Assembly (NCBI GenBank): GCA_044464225.1
Contig: JBIQLN010000001.1
Coordinates: 62,001-126,000 of the forward strand
DNA from: 66-474 sp044464225
Lineage (GTDB): Bacteria; Pseudomonadota; Gammaproteobacteria; Xanthomonadales; Rhodanobacteraceae
Length of the DNA stretch: 64,000 nucleotides
Reading direction: 5' to 3'
Shown here: in pieces, positions 37,220 to 46,425 of the stretch
How the letters are laid out: each line of letters opens with the position of its first letter
Position numbering within the stretch: the first letter of the stretch is position 1
Program-made: the position numbers and the translations under genes
Notes under the pieces: generated by a model
Database searches by the model: none
Told to the model about the DNA's origin: nothing
The model's input: the letters and a program-made list of their open reading frames with translations, nothing else

Positions 37220-37951
37220 ATGATTCCGACCCGCCACTCGTTCCGCCGGTTGCTGCCGGTCCTGATCGTGCCGCTCGCGTTCGCACTCGCCGACGCGCAT
37301 GCTGCGCCGCCGGCATCGGCATCCTCGTCCCCGGCACCGGCGGCGCCCGCGCATCCGCAGGTCGAGATCAAGACTTCGCAAGGCGGATTCGTGATCGAAT
37401 TGTTCCCCGACAAGGCGCCCAAGACCGTTGCCAACTTCCTGCAGTACGTGAAGGACGGCTTCTACGATGGCACCGTGTTCCATCGCGTGATCCCGGGTTA
37501 CCTGGTCCAGGGCGGCCTGTACACGCGCCAGTTGCGGCCCAAGCGCACGCTGCCGCCCATTCCCGACGAGGCCAACAATGGCTTGTCCAACCTGCGCGGC
37601 ACCGTCGCCGCCGCGCGCGGGCCCGACCCCGATTCCGCCACCGCACAGTTCTTCATCAACGTGGTCGACAACCCCCGCCTCGATTACGTCGGCAACCAGA
37701 GCGGCATGACCTGGGGTTACGCGGTGTTCGGCAAGATCGTCAAGGGCATGGACGTGGTGGACAAGATCGACAACCTGCCGACCGGACCGCAAGGCCCCTT
37801 CATCGGTGACGTGCCACGCCCGCTGGTGGTGATCGAAAGCGCGAAAGTGATCGGCGAAGCTGCACACCCGGTCGAAGAACCGGTCTCGCCGGTAACCGGC
37901 CAGGTACCCGCGTCGGCGCCGCCGGCTTCGAAGAAGCCCGCGAAGCACTGA
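37220..37951 (+). CDS. Periplasmic peptidyl-prolyl cis-trans isomerase (cyclophilin)
   Basis: A 243-residue cyclophilin that speeds proline isomerisation in folding proteins. A signal peptide (LLPVLIVPLAFALADAHA) and an Ala/Ser/Pro linker precede the domain. Motifs are FYDGTVFHRVIPGYLVQGG (catalytic arginine in FHRV), TAQFFINVVDN and the YAVFGKIVKGMDVVDKI end. The tail after about residue 210 is Pro/Ala-rich. The ATG at 37220 is in a gap after the M48 gene, and a TATCAT -10-like element sits about 27 bases upstream. lpxH starts three bases after its stop. Confidence 0.92.
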   Translation: MIPTRHSFRRLLPVLIVPLAFALADAHAAPPASASSSPAPAAPAHPQVEIKTSQGGFVIELFPDKAPKTVANFLQYVKDGFYDGTVFHRVIPGYLVQGGLYTRQLRPKRTLPPIPDEANNGLSNLRGTVAAARGPDPDSATAQFFINVVDNPRLDYVGNQSGMTWGYAVFGKIVKGMDVVDKIDNLPTGPQGPFIGDVPRPLVVIESAKVIGEAAHPVEEPVSPVTGQVPASAPPASKKPAKH

Positions 37952-37954
37952 TCC

Positions 37955-38680
37955 GTGACGACGCTGTTCGTTTCCGACCTGCACCTCGACGATGCGCGTC
38001 CGCACATCGTGGACGACTTCGAGCGTTTCTGCGCCGGCGAAGCGCGCCGTGCCGACGCGATCTACATCCTGGGCGACCTGTTCGAAGCCTATGTCGGCGA
38101 CGACGATGATGCCGCCTTGAACGCGCGCATCGCCGCCGCACTGCACGGCCTCGCCGATGCCGGCGTGCCAGTCCGTTTCATCGTCGGCAACCGCGATTTC
38201 CTGTTGGGTGAATCGTATGCGCGCCGCTGCGGCATGGACCTCGTGGACGACGGCATGGTCATCGACCTGTACGGCACGCCCACGCTGATCCTGCACGGCG
38301 ACGTGCTGTGCACCGACGACGCCGCATACCTCGCTTTCCGCAAACAGGTGCGCCATCCGGCCTGGCAGGCGGCGTTCCTGGCGCGCCCGCTGGCCGAACG
38401 CCGCGCGTTCGCGGCACAGGCCCGCGACGCCAGCCGCGCGCACACTTCACAAGCGGACATGGCGATCATGGACGTCAATCAACAGGCGGTGGAAGGCGCG
38501 CTGCGCCAGGCCGGCATCACGCGCATGATCCACGGCCACACCCATCGCCCCGCGATCCACGATTTCATGCTCGACGAAAAACCCGCGCAGCGCATCGTGC
38601 TGGGCGACTGGTACGAACAGGGATCCGTGCTGCGGGTGGATCGGGACGGCGCCCGCCTGTCCGGACTGGCATCCCGTTGA
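37955..38680 (+). CDS. lpxH: UDP-2,3-diacylglucosamine diphosphatase
   Basis: A 241-residue lipid A enzyme that hydrolyses UDP-2,3-diacylglucosamine to lipid X and UMP at the inner membrane. The calcineurin-like metal ligands are all present: SDLHLDD, LGDLFEAYVGDDDD, VGNRDFLLG, LHGDVLCTDD and HGHTHRPAIH. The GTG start at 37955 is three bases after the cyclophilin stop, an order (ppi-lpxH) also found in other gammaproteobacteria. The GST gene starts 10 bases downstream. Confidence 0.95.
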   Translation: MTTLFVSDLHLDDARPHIVDDFERFCAGEARRADAIYILGDLFEAYVGDDDDAALNARIAAALHGLADAGVPVRFIVGNRDFLLGESYARRCGMDLVDDGMVIDLYGTPTLILHGDVLCTDDAAYLAFRKQVRHPAWQAAFLARPLAERRAFAAQARDASRAHTSQADMAIMDVNQQAVEGALRQAGITRMIHGHTHRPAIHDFMLDEKPAQRIVLGDWYEQGSVLRVDRDGARLSGLASR

Positions 38681-38690
38681 CGGAGGCTGC

Positions 38691-39302
38691 ATGCAACTGA
38701 TCGGCATGCTCGATTCACCCTACGTGCGACGCACCGCCATTTCGCTGCGGATGCTGGGCGTACCGTTCGAACATCGCCCGCTTTCGGTGTTCCGCGATTT
38801 CGACACGTTCCGCGCGATCAATCCGCTGGTCAAGGCTCCGACGCTGGTCTGCGACGACGGTTGCGTGCTGGTCGATTCCACGCTGATCATCGACTACGTG
38901 GAGACGCTTGCCGGACGCAGCCTGATGCCGGCCGAGCCCGATGCGCGCCGCCACGCCTTGCGGCTGGTCGGCCTGGCACTGGTGGCGTGCGAAAAGGCAG
39001 TGCAGCAGTTTTACGAACTCGATCGCGCACCGGATTTGCAGGATGCAGCGTGGCTGCAGCGCGTGCAGGGGCAACTGCACGACGCTTGTGCGTTGCTGGA
39101 CGAAGCCCTGCGCGGAGCGCCCGCCGATCGTTGGCTGTGCGGCGACACGCCGATGCAGGCCGACATCAGCATCGGCGTGGCGTGGACGTTCACGCAAATC
39201 GTCGCCGCGACGATCGTATCCGGGCGCGACTATCCCGCGTTCGCGAATTTCGCTGCGCGCGCCGAGCGGCTGCCCGAGTTCGCGGCATTGCCGCCCGTCT
39301 GA
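38691..39302 (+). CDS. Glutathione S-transferase family protein
   Basis: A 203-residue protein with an N-terminal thioredoxin-like GST domain (SPYVRRTAISLRMLGVPFEH, then NPLVKAPTLVCDDG and the glutathione-binding VDSTLIIDYVE) and an all-helical C-terminal domain ending in the N-capping motif TPMQADISIGVAW. It is read with lpxH (10-base gap) and ends three bases before the convergent radA stop. The substrate is unknown. Confidence 0.88.
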   Translation: MQLIGMLDSPYVRRTAISLRMLGVPFEHRPLSVFRDFDTFRAINPLVKAPTLVCDDGCVLVDSTLIIDYVETLAGRSLMPAEPDARRHALRLVGLALVACEKAVQQFYELDRAPDLQDAAWLQRVQGQLHDACALLDEALRGAPADRWLCGDTPMQADISIGVAWTFTQIVAATIVSGRDYPAFANFAARAERLPEFAALPPV

Positions 39303-39305
39303 TCG

Positions 39306-40682
39306 TTACCCGCAGGCGTCGATCGCCTCGCGCAGGCGCTCCACGCCGATCACCTCCATGTCGCCGATGCGGGCGGACTTCTTCGGCGCGTTGGCCTGCG
39401 GCACGATCGCTCGCCGAAATCCGTGATGCGCGGCTTCCTTCAAACGTTCTTCGCCGTTGGGCACCGGACGAACCTCGCCCGACAAACCGACTTCGCCGAA
39501 CGCCACGGTTTTCTCCGGCAGCGCGCGGTCGCGGAAACTCGACAGCACCGACAACAGCACCGGCAGGTCGGCCGCGGTTTCCTGCACGCGTATGCCGCCG
39601 ACCACGTTGACGAACACGTCCTGGTCGAACACCGCCGCGCCACCGTGGCGATGCAGGACCGCCAGCAGCATCGCCAGGCGATTCTGCTCCAGGCCCAGCG
39701 CGACGCGGCGCGGATTGCCGAGGTTCGACTGGTCGACCAGCGCCTGCACTTCCACCAGCAACGGCCGCGTGCCTTCACGCGTCACCATCACGGCACTGCC
39801 CGGCGTCGCGCCCTGCCGTGCGGACAGGAAAATCGCGGATGGATTCGGCACCTCGCGCAGGCCCTTGTCGCCCATCGCGAACACGCCGAGTTCGTTGACG
39901 GCGCCGAAGCGGTTCTTGAACGCGCGCAACACCCGGAAGCGCGAACCCGATTCGCCCTCGAAGTACAACACCGCATCGACCATGTGTTCCAGCACGCGCG
40001 GACCCGCGATGCCCCCCTCCTTGGTGACGTGGCCGACCAGGAACACCGAGGTGCCGGTCTGTTTGGCGAAGCGCACCAGGCGCGCCGCCGATTCGCGCAC
40101 CTGCGATACCGAACCCGGCGCGGCGGGGAGTGTTTCCGTCCAGATGGTCTGGATCGAGTCGACCACCAGCACGCGCGGCTTTTCCGCGACCGCGTGTTCG
40201 AGAATGCGCTCGACGCAGGTTTCGGCCAGCGCACGCAGCGGACCCAACTCCAGGCCCAACCGATGTCCACGCGCCGCGATCTGCGCCAGCGATTCCTCGC
40301 CACTCACATACAAACCCGGCAAACGTTCACCCAGCGCGGCCAGCGTCTGCAGCAACAGCGTCGACTTGCCGATGCCGGGATCACCGCCCACCAGCACCAC
40401 CGAGCCTTCCACCAGGCCGCCGCCCAGCACGCGATCGAGTTCCCCGATCCGCACCAGATGGCGTTGCTCGACTTCGCCGGCGACGCCCGCGAGCGGCTGC
40501 ACTTTCGCGGCTTCCGCGCCGGCGTAACCGACCCGCCGCCCCGCGTGCGCAGCCTCCTTTGCCGGCTCCACCACGAACACGCTCAGCGTGTTCCACGCGC
40601 CGCACGATTCGCACTGACCCTGCCACTTCGGATATTCCGCACCGCAATCGGAACACACGTACGCGGTCTTTGCCTTGGCCAT
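39306..40682 (-). CDS. radA: DNA repair protein RadA (Sms)
   Basis: A 458-residue RecA-like helicase that drives branch migration in recombinational repair. The N-terminal zinc finger CSDCGAEYPKWQGQCESC, Walker A GGDPGIGKSTLL, the RadA-specific KNRFGAVNELGVF motif and a C-terminal Lon-like domain are present. The start at 40682 overlaps the alr stop by one base (TGATG), so alr-radA are translationally coupled. Confidence 0.96.
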   Translation of the reverse strand: MAKAKTAYVCSDCGAEYPKWQGQCESCGAWNTLSVFVVEPAKEAAHAGRRVGYAGAEAAKVQPLAGVAGEVEQRHLVRIGELDRVLGGGLVEGSVVLVGGDPGIGKSTLLLQTLAALGERLPGLYVSGEESLAQIAARGHRLGLELGPLRALAETCVERILEHAVAEKPRVLVVDSIQTIWTETLPAAPGSVSQVRESAARLVRFAKQTGTSVFLVGHVTKEGGIAGPRVLEHMVDAVLYFEGESGSRFRVLRAFKNRFGAVNELGVFAMGDKGLREVPNPSAIFLSARQGATPGSAVMVTREGTRPLLVEVQALVDQSNLGNPRRVALGLEQNRLAMLLAVLHRHGGAAVFDQDVFVNVVGGIRVQETAADLPVLLSVLSSFRDRALPEKTVAFGEVGLSGEVRPVPNGEERLKEAAHHGFRRAIVPQANAPKKSARIGDMEVIGVERLREAIDACG

Positions 40683-41764
40683 CAGACGCCGTCCTCCGCG
40701 AACAGCACGCGCCGGGTGACGCCGCAGGTGAGTTCGTAGGAAATGGTGTTGGCGTGGTCGGCGATGGTTTCCGCGGGCAGCCGCGGGCCCCACAGGGTCA
40801 CCTCGTCGCCGACTGCAGCCCCGGGTGCGTTGCGCAAATCCAGCGTCAGCAGATCCATCGATACGCGGCCGATCACCGCGGCGGGGGCCTCGCCGACAAG
40901 CACCGGCGTGCCGGATTTGGCGCTGCGCGGGTAACCATCGCCGTAGCCGATCGCGGCGACGCCGACGCGCATGTCTTCCGGACATTCCCAGGTGGCGCCA
41001 TAGCCGACGCGCTCACCACCCGCTATCCGGTTGATCGAGACCAGGCGCGTGGTCAGGGTCATCGCCGGCTGGAAGCCGAAATCGGCGCCGGTTTTTCCTT
41101 CAGCGACGGACAACCCGTACAACAGGCCGCCCGCCCGAATCCAGTTTCCACGTGCCGCCGGCCAACCGAGCAGCGCGGCGGAGTTGGACAGCGCGCGTTC
41201 GCCCGGCAAGTCTTTCGTCGCGTCGAGGAAACGTTGTGTCTGGCGCGCGGTGAGGCCGTTGTCGAATTCATCCGAGGAGGCGAAATGCGTCATCAGCACG
41301 ATGGCCCTGTCCACGGCAGGCAGCGCAGCCAGGCGCGCGTGCAGCTCCCGCGCACGTTCCGGCGCAAATCCCAAGCGGTGCATCCCGGTGTCGAGCTTCA
41401 ACCAGACCTTCAGCGGATCGCCACCGTGTTCGGCTTCCAGCATCGCGAGCTGTGACTCGTGGTGGATCACCGCTTCGAGTTGCAGCCGGCGCATCTCGGC
41501 GAGATCGCTGGCTGCATCGGGACCGGACAGCACCACGATGCGCTGGCGATGGCCTGCTGCGCGCAATCGCAGGCCGTCGGCGATCGACGCCACGCCGAAG
41601 GCATCGGCGCCTGCCAGCGCGCGCGCGCAGCGTTCGAGGCCGTGGCCGTAGGCATCGGCCTTCACCACCGCCATCACCTTCGCATCGCCCGCAAGCGAAC
41701 GCACCCGCGCCAGGTTGGCGCGCAAGGCATCCAGGTGGATCGTCGCGGTCGCGGAGCGGCTCAA
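40682..41764 (-). CDS. alr: Alanine racemase
   Basis: A 360-residue PLP enzyme making D-alanine for peptidoglycan. The PLP lysine is in VVKADAYGHG (about residue 34), and the second catalytic base is the tyrosine in ERVGYGATWE. It lies four bases after the dnaB stop, in the common dnaB-alr order, and overlaps radA by one base. With dadA (43383-44639) close by, D-alanine can also be fed into oxidation. Confidence 0.96.
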   Translation of the reverse strand: MSRSATATIHLDALRANLARVRSLAGDAKVMAVVKADAYGHGLERCARALAGADAFGVASIADGLRLRAAGHRQRIVVLSGPDAASDLAEMRRLQLEAVIHHESQLAMLEAEHGGDPLKVWLKLDTGMHRLGFAPERARELHARLAALPAVDRAIVLMTHFASSDEFDNGLTARQTQRFLDATKDLPGERALSNSAALLGWPAARGNWIRAGGLLYGLSVAEGKTGADFGFQPAMTLTTRLVSINRIAGGERVGYGATWECPEDMRVGVAAIGYGDGYPRSAKSGTPVLVGEAPAAVIGRVSMDLLTLDLRNAPGAAVGDEVTLWGPRLPAETIADHANTISYELTCGVTRRVLFAEDGV

Positions 41765-41768
41765 GCAC

Positions 41769-43163
41769 TCACTCCAGAGTGCCGACGTAGGCTTCCGGCG
41801 CGTAGTTTTCGAACTTGGTGTACTGGCCGAGGAAGGTCAGCTTGACGGTGTCGATGGGCCCGTTGCGCTGCTTGCCGATGATGATCTCGGCGATGCCCTT
41901 GTGGTTCGATTCCTTGTTGTAGACCTCGTCGCGGTAGATGAACAGGATCAGGTCGGCGTCCTGCTCGATGGCGCCCGATTCACGCAGGTCGCTCATCACC
42001 GGGCGCTTGTCATTGCGCTGTTCCAGCGCACGGTTCAACTGCGACAACGCGATCACCGGCACGTCCAGTTCCTTGGCCATGGCTTTCAGGTTGCGCGAAA
42101 TTTCGGAGATTTCCGTCGCGCGGTTTTCCTTGTTGCCGGGCACCTGCATCAACTGCAGGTAATCGATCACGACGAGGCCGAGGCCGTGCTCGCGCATCAT
42201 CCGGCGCGCGCGCGAGCGCAGTTCGCCGGGCGAGAGCGCGGGGGTGTCGTCGATGAAGATCTTCGACTCGGACAGCAACGACGCGGCCTGGCTGACCCGC
42301 GGCCATTCCTCTTCGGCCAGTTCGCCCGAGCGCAAATCCTTCTGGCTGATCCGGCCGAGCGAGGAGATCAGGCGGAACGCCAGCTGCGAGGCCGACATTT
42401 CCATCGAGAACACCAGCACCGGCTGCTTGGCGCGCATCGCCACGGCTTCGGCGATGTTGAGCGCGAACGCGGTCTTGCCCATCGACGGGCGGCCCGCAAC
42501 GATCACCAGGTCCTGCCTTTGCATGCCACTGGTCAGGTCGTCGAGATCCTTGAAACCGGTCGTGAGGCCATTCAACTGGCCGCGGTTGGCATAACGCTGC
42601 GCCAGCAGTTCCACTGCTTCCTTCACCGACTGGCGTACCGGGATGACCTGCTTGCGTCCGCGCGCGCCGGCTTCGGCGATCTTGAACACCCGTTGTTCGG
42701 CAGCTTCCAGGATTTCCGGCGTGTTGCGGCCTTCCGGGTTGAAACCGTCGCCCGCGATCTGGGTGCCGGCCTCGATGAGCTTCCGCAGGACCGCCTTGTC
42801 GCGGACGATGTCCGCGTAGGCGGCGATGTTGGCCGCGCTGGGCGTGTTGTTGGCCAATTCCGCGAGGTACGCGGCGCCGCCGATGTTGGCTGTCTCGCCG
42901 TGGCGCTCGAACCACTCGCCCAGCGTCACCGCGTCGCACGGCTTGCCACCCATCGCCAGTTCGCCGATCGCGCGGAAGATCAGGCGGTGTTCGCGGCGGT
43001 AGAAATCTTCTTCGGTGACACGGTCGGCGACCTGGTCCCACGCCTCGCCCACCAGCATCAGGCCACCCAGCACCGACTGCTCGGCCTCGATGGAATGCGG
43101 CGGCACCCGCAGCACGTCGACGCGCGGCGGCGGATTGTTGCGTTCGGGCAGGACGGCGCTCAT
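41769..43163 (-). CDS. dnaB: Replicative DNA helicase
   Basis: A 464-residue hexameric helicase. It has an N-terminal DnaG-interacting domain (PHSIEAEQSVLGGLML), a linker and a RecA-type motor with Walker A GRPSMGKTAFALN, the VIDYLQLM Walker B and the SQLNRALEQR motif. The length is typical and no intein is present. It is followed by alr and radA on the same strand. A DnaA-box-like palindrome lies about 110 bases upstream. Confidence 0.97.
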   Translation of the reverse strand: MSAVLPERNNPPPRVDVLRVPPHSIEAEQSVLGGLMLVGEAWDQVADRVTEEDFYRREHRLIFRAIGELAMGGKPCDAVTLGEWFERHGETANIGGAAYLAELANNTPSAANIAAYADIVRDKAVLRKLIEAGTQIAGDGFNPEGRNTPEILEAAEQRVFKIAEAGARGRKQVIPVRQSVKEAVELLAQRYANRGQLNGLTTGFKDLDDLTSGMQRQDLVIVAGRPSMGKTAFALNIAEAVAMRAKQPVLVFSMEMSASQLAFRLISSLGRISQKDLRSGELAEEEWPRVSQAASLLSESKIFIDDTPALSPGELRSRARRMMREHGLGLVVIDYLQLMQVPGNKENRATEISEISRNLKAMAKELDVPVIALSQLNRALEQRNDKRPVMSDLRESGAIEQDADLILFIYRDEVYNKESNHKGIAEIIIGKQRNGPIDTVKLTFLGQYTKFENYAPEAYVGTLE

Positions 43164-43271
43164 GCAAGCGTGTGCGTTCGATGCGGACGAGAGGGTGTGG
43201 CCATGCCGAGGATGATACGGCGCCGTCTCACGGCACGCGATACATCAACCTCCGGGTACACACCGTCGCAA

Positions 43272-43287
43272 AACTTGTGGACAAGTT
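43272..43287. promoter_or_regulatory. Palindrome resembling a DnaA box upstream of dnaB
   Basis: AACTTGTGGACAAGTT, two 7-base arms around GG. It contains TTGTCCACA on one strand, one mismatch from the TTATCCACA DnaA box. A second TTGTGG follows at once. DnaA control of dnaB is conjecture. Confidence 0.35.
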
Positions 43288-43382
43288 GTGGGGCACCCGT
43301 GGCCAATTTCGCGGGAAGCCGGCAGAACCGCCGCCATGCCGGCGGCGGCAGCGTCCCCCGGAACGGGATGCTCGCCGCGTTC

Positions 43383-44639
43383 CTACAACCCGAACCGGGT
43401 CGGTGCGTACGCGAGCGGATCGATCGCTGGCGGTTCGCCGCCGATGAGCGAACCGACGAGCTCGGCGGTCGCGGCACTCATGCTGACCCCGAGCATCCCG
43501 TGTCCCGTCGCAAGCAGCAGGTTGTTCCAGCGCTTGACCGGCCCGATCAACGGCATCTCGTCCACGCACATCGGTCGCCAGCCCCACCATTCCTCGCGCA
43601 CTTCACCACCGACCGGCGCGCGCAGATAGGCGGCCGCGCCGCGCCGCAGCGCATCCAGCCGCGTGTGGTTGAGGCGTTCGTCGTACCCCGAGAATTCCAT
43701 CGTGCTGCCGAGCCGGAAACCGGACGCCCATGCGGTCACGCACACACTGGGTTCGCGCAGCACCAGCGCGCGGCGTGGACATGGATCGGGCCGCGACATC
43801 GTGATCGAATACCCCTTGCCGGGCTGGATCGGTACCTGGAGGTCCAGCATCGATGCCACGCGGGGCGTCCATGCACCCAGCGCCATCACGATGCGCTCAC
43901 CGGCGAAATCGCCGCGCGAGGTGTGCACCGTATCGACGCGGCCATCCGCGCAACCGAACCCCTCCACCGCCGCACCGGTCTCGATGATGCCGCCGCGTTC
44001 GCGCACCCGCCGCGCCAGTCCCTCCACCAGCAGGTCGGGGCGCAGCTGCGCATCATCGGCATGCAGGATGCCGCCCACCACGCCCGGCAACAGCGCCGGC
44101 TCCATTTGTTCGACCGCGTCGCCGGCCAGCGCCGTCGCCGCCACGCCGAGCCGATGCAGCCACTCGATTTCCGGGCGATCGTGTTCCAGTGTCTGCCGCG
44201 CGCGATACACATAGAGATTGCCGGCCGGCGCGTATTCGCACTCGATGCCCTCTTCCACCAGCACGCGCGGCAACAAGGTCCATGATCGGTTGAGGATCGC
44301 GGCGCGCACGATGGCAGCCCGCCGTGCGGCCCCCAGGTTGCAGCGGCGCGCGAAGCCCAGCAGCCAGCGCCAGCGCTCGGGATCGGGACTCGGACTGACG
44401 TACAACGGCGCATCGCGGCGCAGCATCCAACGCAGCGCGCGCCAAGGCATGCCCGGCACCGTCAGCGGAATCGCGTGGCTGGGGGTCAGGGTGCCGCAAT
44501 TGCCGTGCGAGGCGCCGCAACCGGCCTCGCCGCGATCGACGACCCGCACCGTCGCGCCGCGACGGAGCAAAGTCAGCGCGCAGAACAAGCCGATCACGCC
44601 GCCGCCCAGGATCAGAACGTCACTGCGTGCTTCACTCAT
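43383..44639 (-). CDS. dadA: D-amino-acid dehydrogenase (FAD-dependent, DadA-like)
   Basis: A 418-residue flavoprotein oxidoreductase. The N-terminal dinucleotide fold is VLILGGGVIGLFCALTLLRRG, followed by a DAO-type substrate domain with QPGKGYSITM and the C-terminal GWRPMCVDEMPLIGP and ATGHGMLGVSMS blocks of the FAD site. DadA oxidises D-alanine and other D-amino acids to keto acids, passing electrons to the respiratory chain. The ATG at 44639 is used; one three codons upstream is possible. alr is two genes away on the same strand. Confidence 0.87.
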   Translation of the reverse strand: MSEARSDVLILGGGVIGLFCALTLLRRGATVRVVDRGEAGCGASHGNCGTLTPSHAIPLTVPGMPWRALRWMLRRDAPLYVSPSPDPERWRWLLGFARRCNLGAARRAAIVRAAILNRSWTLLPRVLVEEGIECEYAPAGNLYVYRARQTLEHDRPEIEWLHRLGVAATALAGDAVEQMEPALLPGVVGGILHADDAQLRPDLLVEGLARRVRERGGIIETGAAVEGFGCADGRVDTVHTSRGDFAGERIVMALGAWTPRVASMLDLQVPIQPGKGYSITMSRPDPCPRRALVLREPSVCVTAWASGFRLGSTMEFSGYDERLNHTRLDALRRGAAAYLRAPVGGEVREEWWGWRPMCVDEMPLIGPVKRWNNLLLATGHGMLGVSMSAATAELVGSLIGGEPPAIDPLAYAPTRFGL

Positions 44640-44803
44640 CCTGACCATTGTAGTCCCGAAGGTGCGAGCACCGAAGAGCCCCGACCCGGGCGGCCCCGGA
44701 CTATCGGCCGGGCTCCTCGCCGGGCCGGCGGCCGGCAGGCGCCGGCCACCACCGGCGAAAATCGGGGCCCGACGGGACCGCTCCTGCCGCCATTCCGCGG
44801 CGT

Positions 44804-44821
44804 TTGGCATCATTCCTGCAA
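44804..44821 (+). promoter_or_regulatory. Candidate sigma-54 (-24/-12) promoter
   Basis: TTGGCAT (44804-44810) and CCTGCAA (44815-44821) with the invariant GG and GC separated by exactly ten bases. The consensus is TTGGCAC...TTGCA. Transcription would begin about 44831, some 19 bases before the 94-residue gene. Confidence 0.5.
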
Positions 44822-44849
44822 GGATATTCCCGCACAAGGGGAATCCACC

Positions 44850-45134
44850 ATGAACGCCAACGTCGATACCGGTTTTTGCAGCGTACCCGAGATCCTGCTG
44901 ATGCTCCGCGCCCCCGGCGCGGGCTGGCTGGCCACCCTGCTGGCCGCGCTGGATGAAGCCAGCCGTGATCCGGATTTCAACGCCTACCACCGCGCCATCC
45001 TGGCCCGTTGCCTCGACGAGCAGGCGGTGCCGGCGGCGGTCGCGGAGGCGTCCCGCCAACGCACCGCGCAGTTCGAGCAGGCGCTGGCGGCGCAACTCCA
45101 CGACCGCGCAAGCGACCGCATGGCGGTCTGCTGA
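44850..45134 (+). CDS. Small protein of unknown function, 94 residues
   Basis: I do not recognise this protein. It is mostly helical and alanine-rich, with a hydrophobic stretch around LLMLRAPGAGWLATLLAAL and a charged C-terminal half (SRQRTAQFEQALAAQLHDRASDR). It contains cysteines at both ends and one in the middle (GFC, ARC and a final VC). A strong AAGGGG ribosome-binding site precedes the ATG, and a sigma-54-like promoter lies just upstream, so expression seems well controlled. No signal peptide is evident. Confidence 0.65.
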   Translation: MNANVDTGFCSVPEILLMLRAPGAGWLATLLAALDEASRDPDFNAYHRAILARCLDEQAVPAAVAEASRQRTAQFEQALAAQLHDRASDRMAVC

Positions 45135-45286
45135 AAGCCTTCGGTGAAGTCCGGCGCGCGCTGGACGTCACCGGCGCCATCGGGTACTTTCGGGCCTGCC
45201 ACTGCGGCAGTCCACGTCGATCCGATGCCTTTTCCCGATCGCAACCCGTTCGCCCGCTCCGCGTGTGCCCATCCGGGGGCCGCGCG

Positions 45287-45808
45287 TTGAACGCGCGCTG
45301 GCGCCGCGTTCGCCTGCTGGCCGGTTGCGCGGCGTTGCTGTTTCTGGCGGCCTGCGCCAGCGTTTCGCCCACGCGCAGCACCGCGCCGGCGCCCTCCCCG
45401 AACCTCGCCAACAACGTGCTGTTCCGCGCGATCGGGCTGGTCGGCACGCCCTATCGCTGGGGCGGCAACACGCCGGCGTCCGGTTTCGACTGCTCGGGCC
45501 TGGTCGATTACGTGTTCAGGACCGAAGCCGGCATCGCCCTGCCGCGCACCTCACGCGAAATGGCCGCGCTGGATGCGCCGACCATCGACCGCGATGATCT
45601 CCAACCCGGCGACCTTCTGTTTTTCGGCAAGCGCCATCGCGTCAATCATGTCGCGATCTACGTCGGAAACGGCCGTTTCGTGAACGCGCCCGAGACCGGC
45701 GGCACGGTGCGGCTGGATGAACTGGACGGCTACTATTGGCGCGATCACTACCTGTTTGCCAAGCGTGTGCTGACGCCACGCCTTCGCGCCGCCCTCGCGG
45801 CGGATTGA
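45287..45808 (+). CDS. NlpC/P60-family lipoprotein, Spr/MepS-like murein endopeptidase
   Basis: A 173-residue cell-wall hydrolase. The signal peptide RLLAGCAALLFLAACAS ends with the lipobox LAAC. The NlpC/P60 domain has the nucleophile GFDCSGLVDYVF (about residue 68) and histidine NHVAIYVGNGRFVNAP. Such enzymes cut peptide cross-links in peptidoglycan from the outer membrane. The start is uncertain: TTG at 45287 or GTG at 45263, both in frame; no ATG lies between the frame's upstream part and the signal peptide. Confidence 0.88.
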   Translation: MNARWRRVRLLAGCAALLFLAACASVSPTRSTAPAPSPNLANNVLFRAIGLVGTPYRWGGNTPASGFDCSGLVDYVFRTEAGIALPRTSREMAALDAPTIDRDDLQPGDLLFFGKRHRVNHVAIYVGNGRFVNAPETGGTVRLDELDGYYWRDHYLFAKRVLTPRLRAALAAD

Positions 45809-45875
45809 TCCACCGGCCGGTGCCTGCGCGATCGCCCGCGCATGCAGCACGGCAAGCGAATCCAACGGAATCCAC

Positions 45876-46280
45876 ATGCAGAACTTCACCCTGTTCGTAG
45901 GCCGGCTAGGACTGTCGCTGATCTTCATCCTGTCCGGCATCGGCAAGATCATGGCCTATCACGCCACCGAAAAAGTGCTGATCGCGCACGGCTTGCCACC
46001 CGGGCTGCTGCCGCTGGTGATCTTCGCCGAACTCGGCGGCGGACTCGCGGTGCTGTGCGGCCTGCTGACGCGCTGGGCCGCGGTCGGCCTGTTCGTCTAC
46101 ACGCTGCTCGCCGCGATGATCTTCCACAACAACTTCGCCGACCACGAACAGTGGATCAACTTCATGAAGAATCTCGCCATCGCCGGTGGTTTCCTGGTGC
46201 TGGCCGTGCGCGGCGCCGGCGGGCTCTCGATCGACGCGTGGCGACGCCATCGCAAGCAGAAGCAGAAGATTTTCTTCTGA
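45876..46280 (+). CDS. DoxX-family membrane protein
   Basis: A 134-residue inner-membrane protein with four hydrophobic helices and the DoxX pattern (RLGLSLIFILSGIGKI, LLPLVIFAELGGGLAVLCGL, AAMIFHNNFAD). The positively charged tail RRHRKQKQK suggests a cytoplasmic C-terminus. DoxX proteins are linked to oxidative and thiol stress or to quinone-dependent oxidation; the specific role is unknown. Confidence 0.87.
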   Translation: MQNFTLFVGRLGLSLIFILSGIGKIMAYHATEKVLIAHGLPPGLLPLVIFAELGGGLAVLCGLLTRWAAVGLFVYTLLAAMIFHNNFADHEQWINFMKNLAIAGGFLVLAVRGAGGLSIDAWRRHRKQKQKIFF

Positions 46281-46425
46281 TCCCATTCGCCGTGGCGTTG
46301 ACGCCGCCGGCCATGCCCGTACAGGCCGGCGAGCCGGCAGCGCCTCCAGCAATCCTTGCTTCGATTGGCTACACTCGCCTGGACTGGAGGCCGGCCTGTC
46401 GCCGGCGGGGAATCCCCACGGCACG

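Noticed and set aside
41715..44285. An 856-codon plus-strand open frame spanning dnaB and dadA
   Set aside because: It runs antisense across two well-supported genes and the gap between them and has no recognisable domain.
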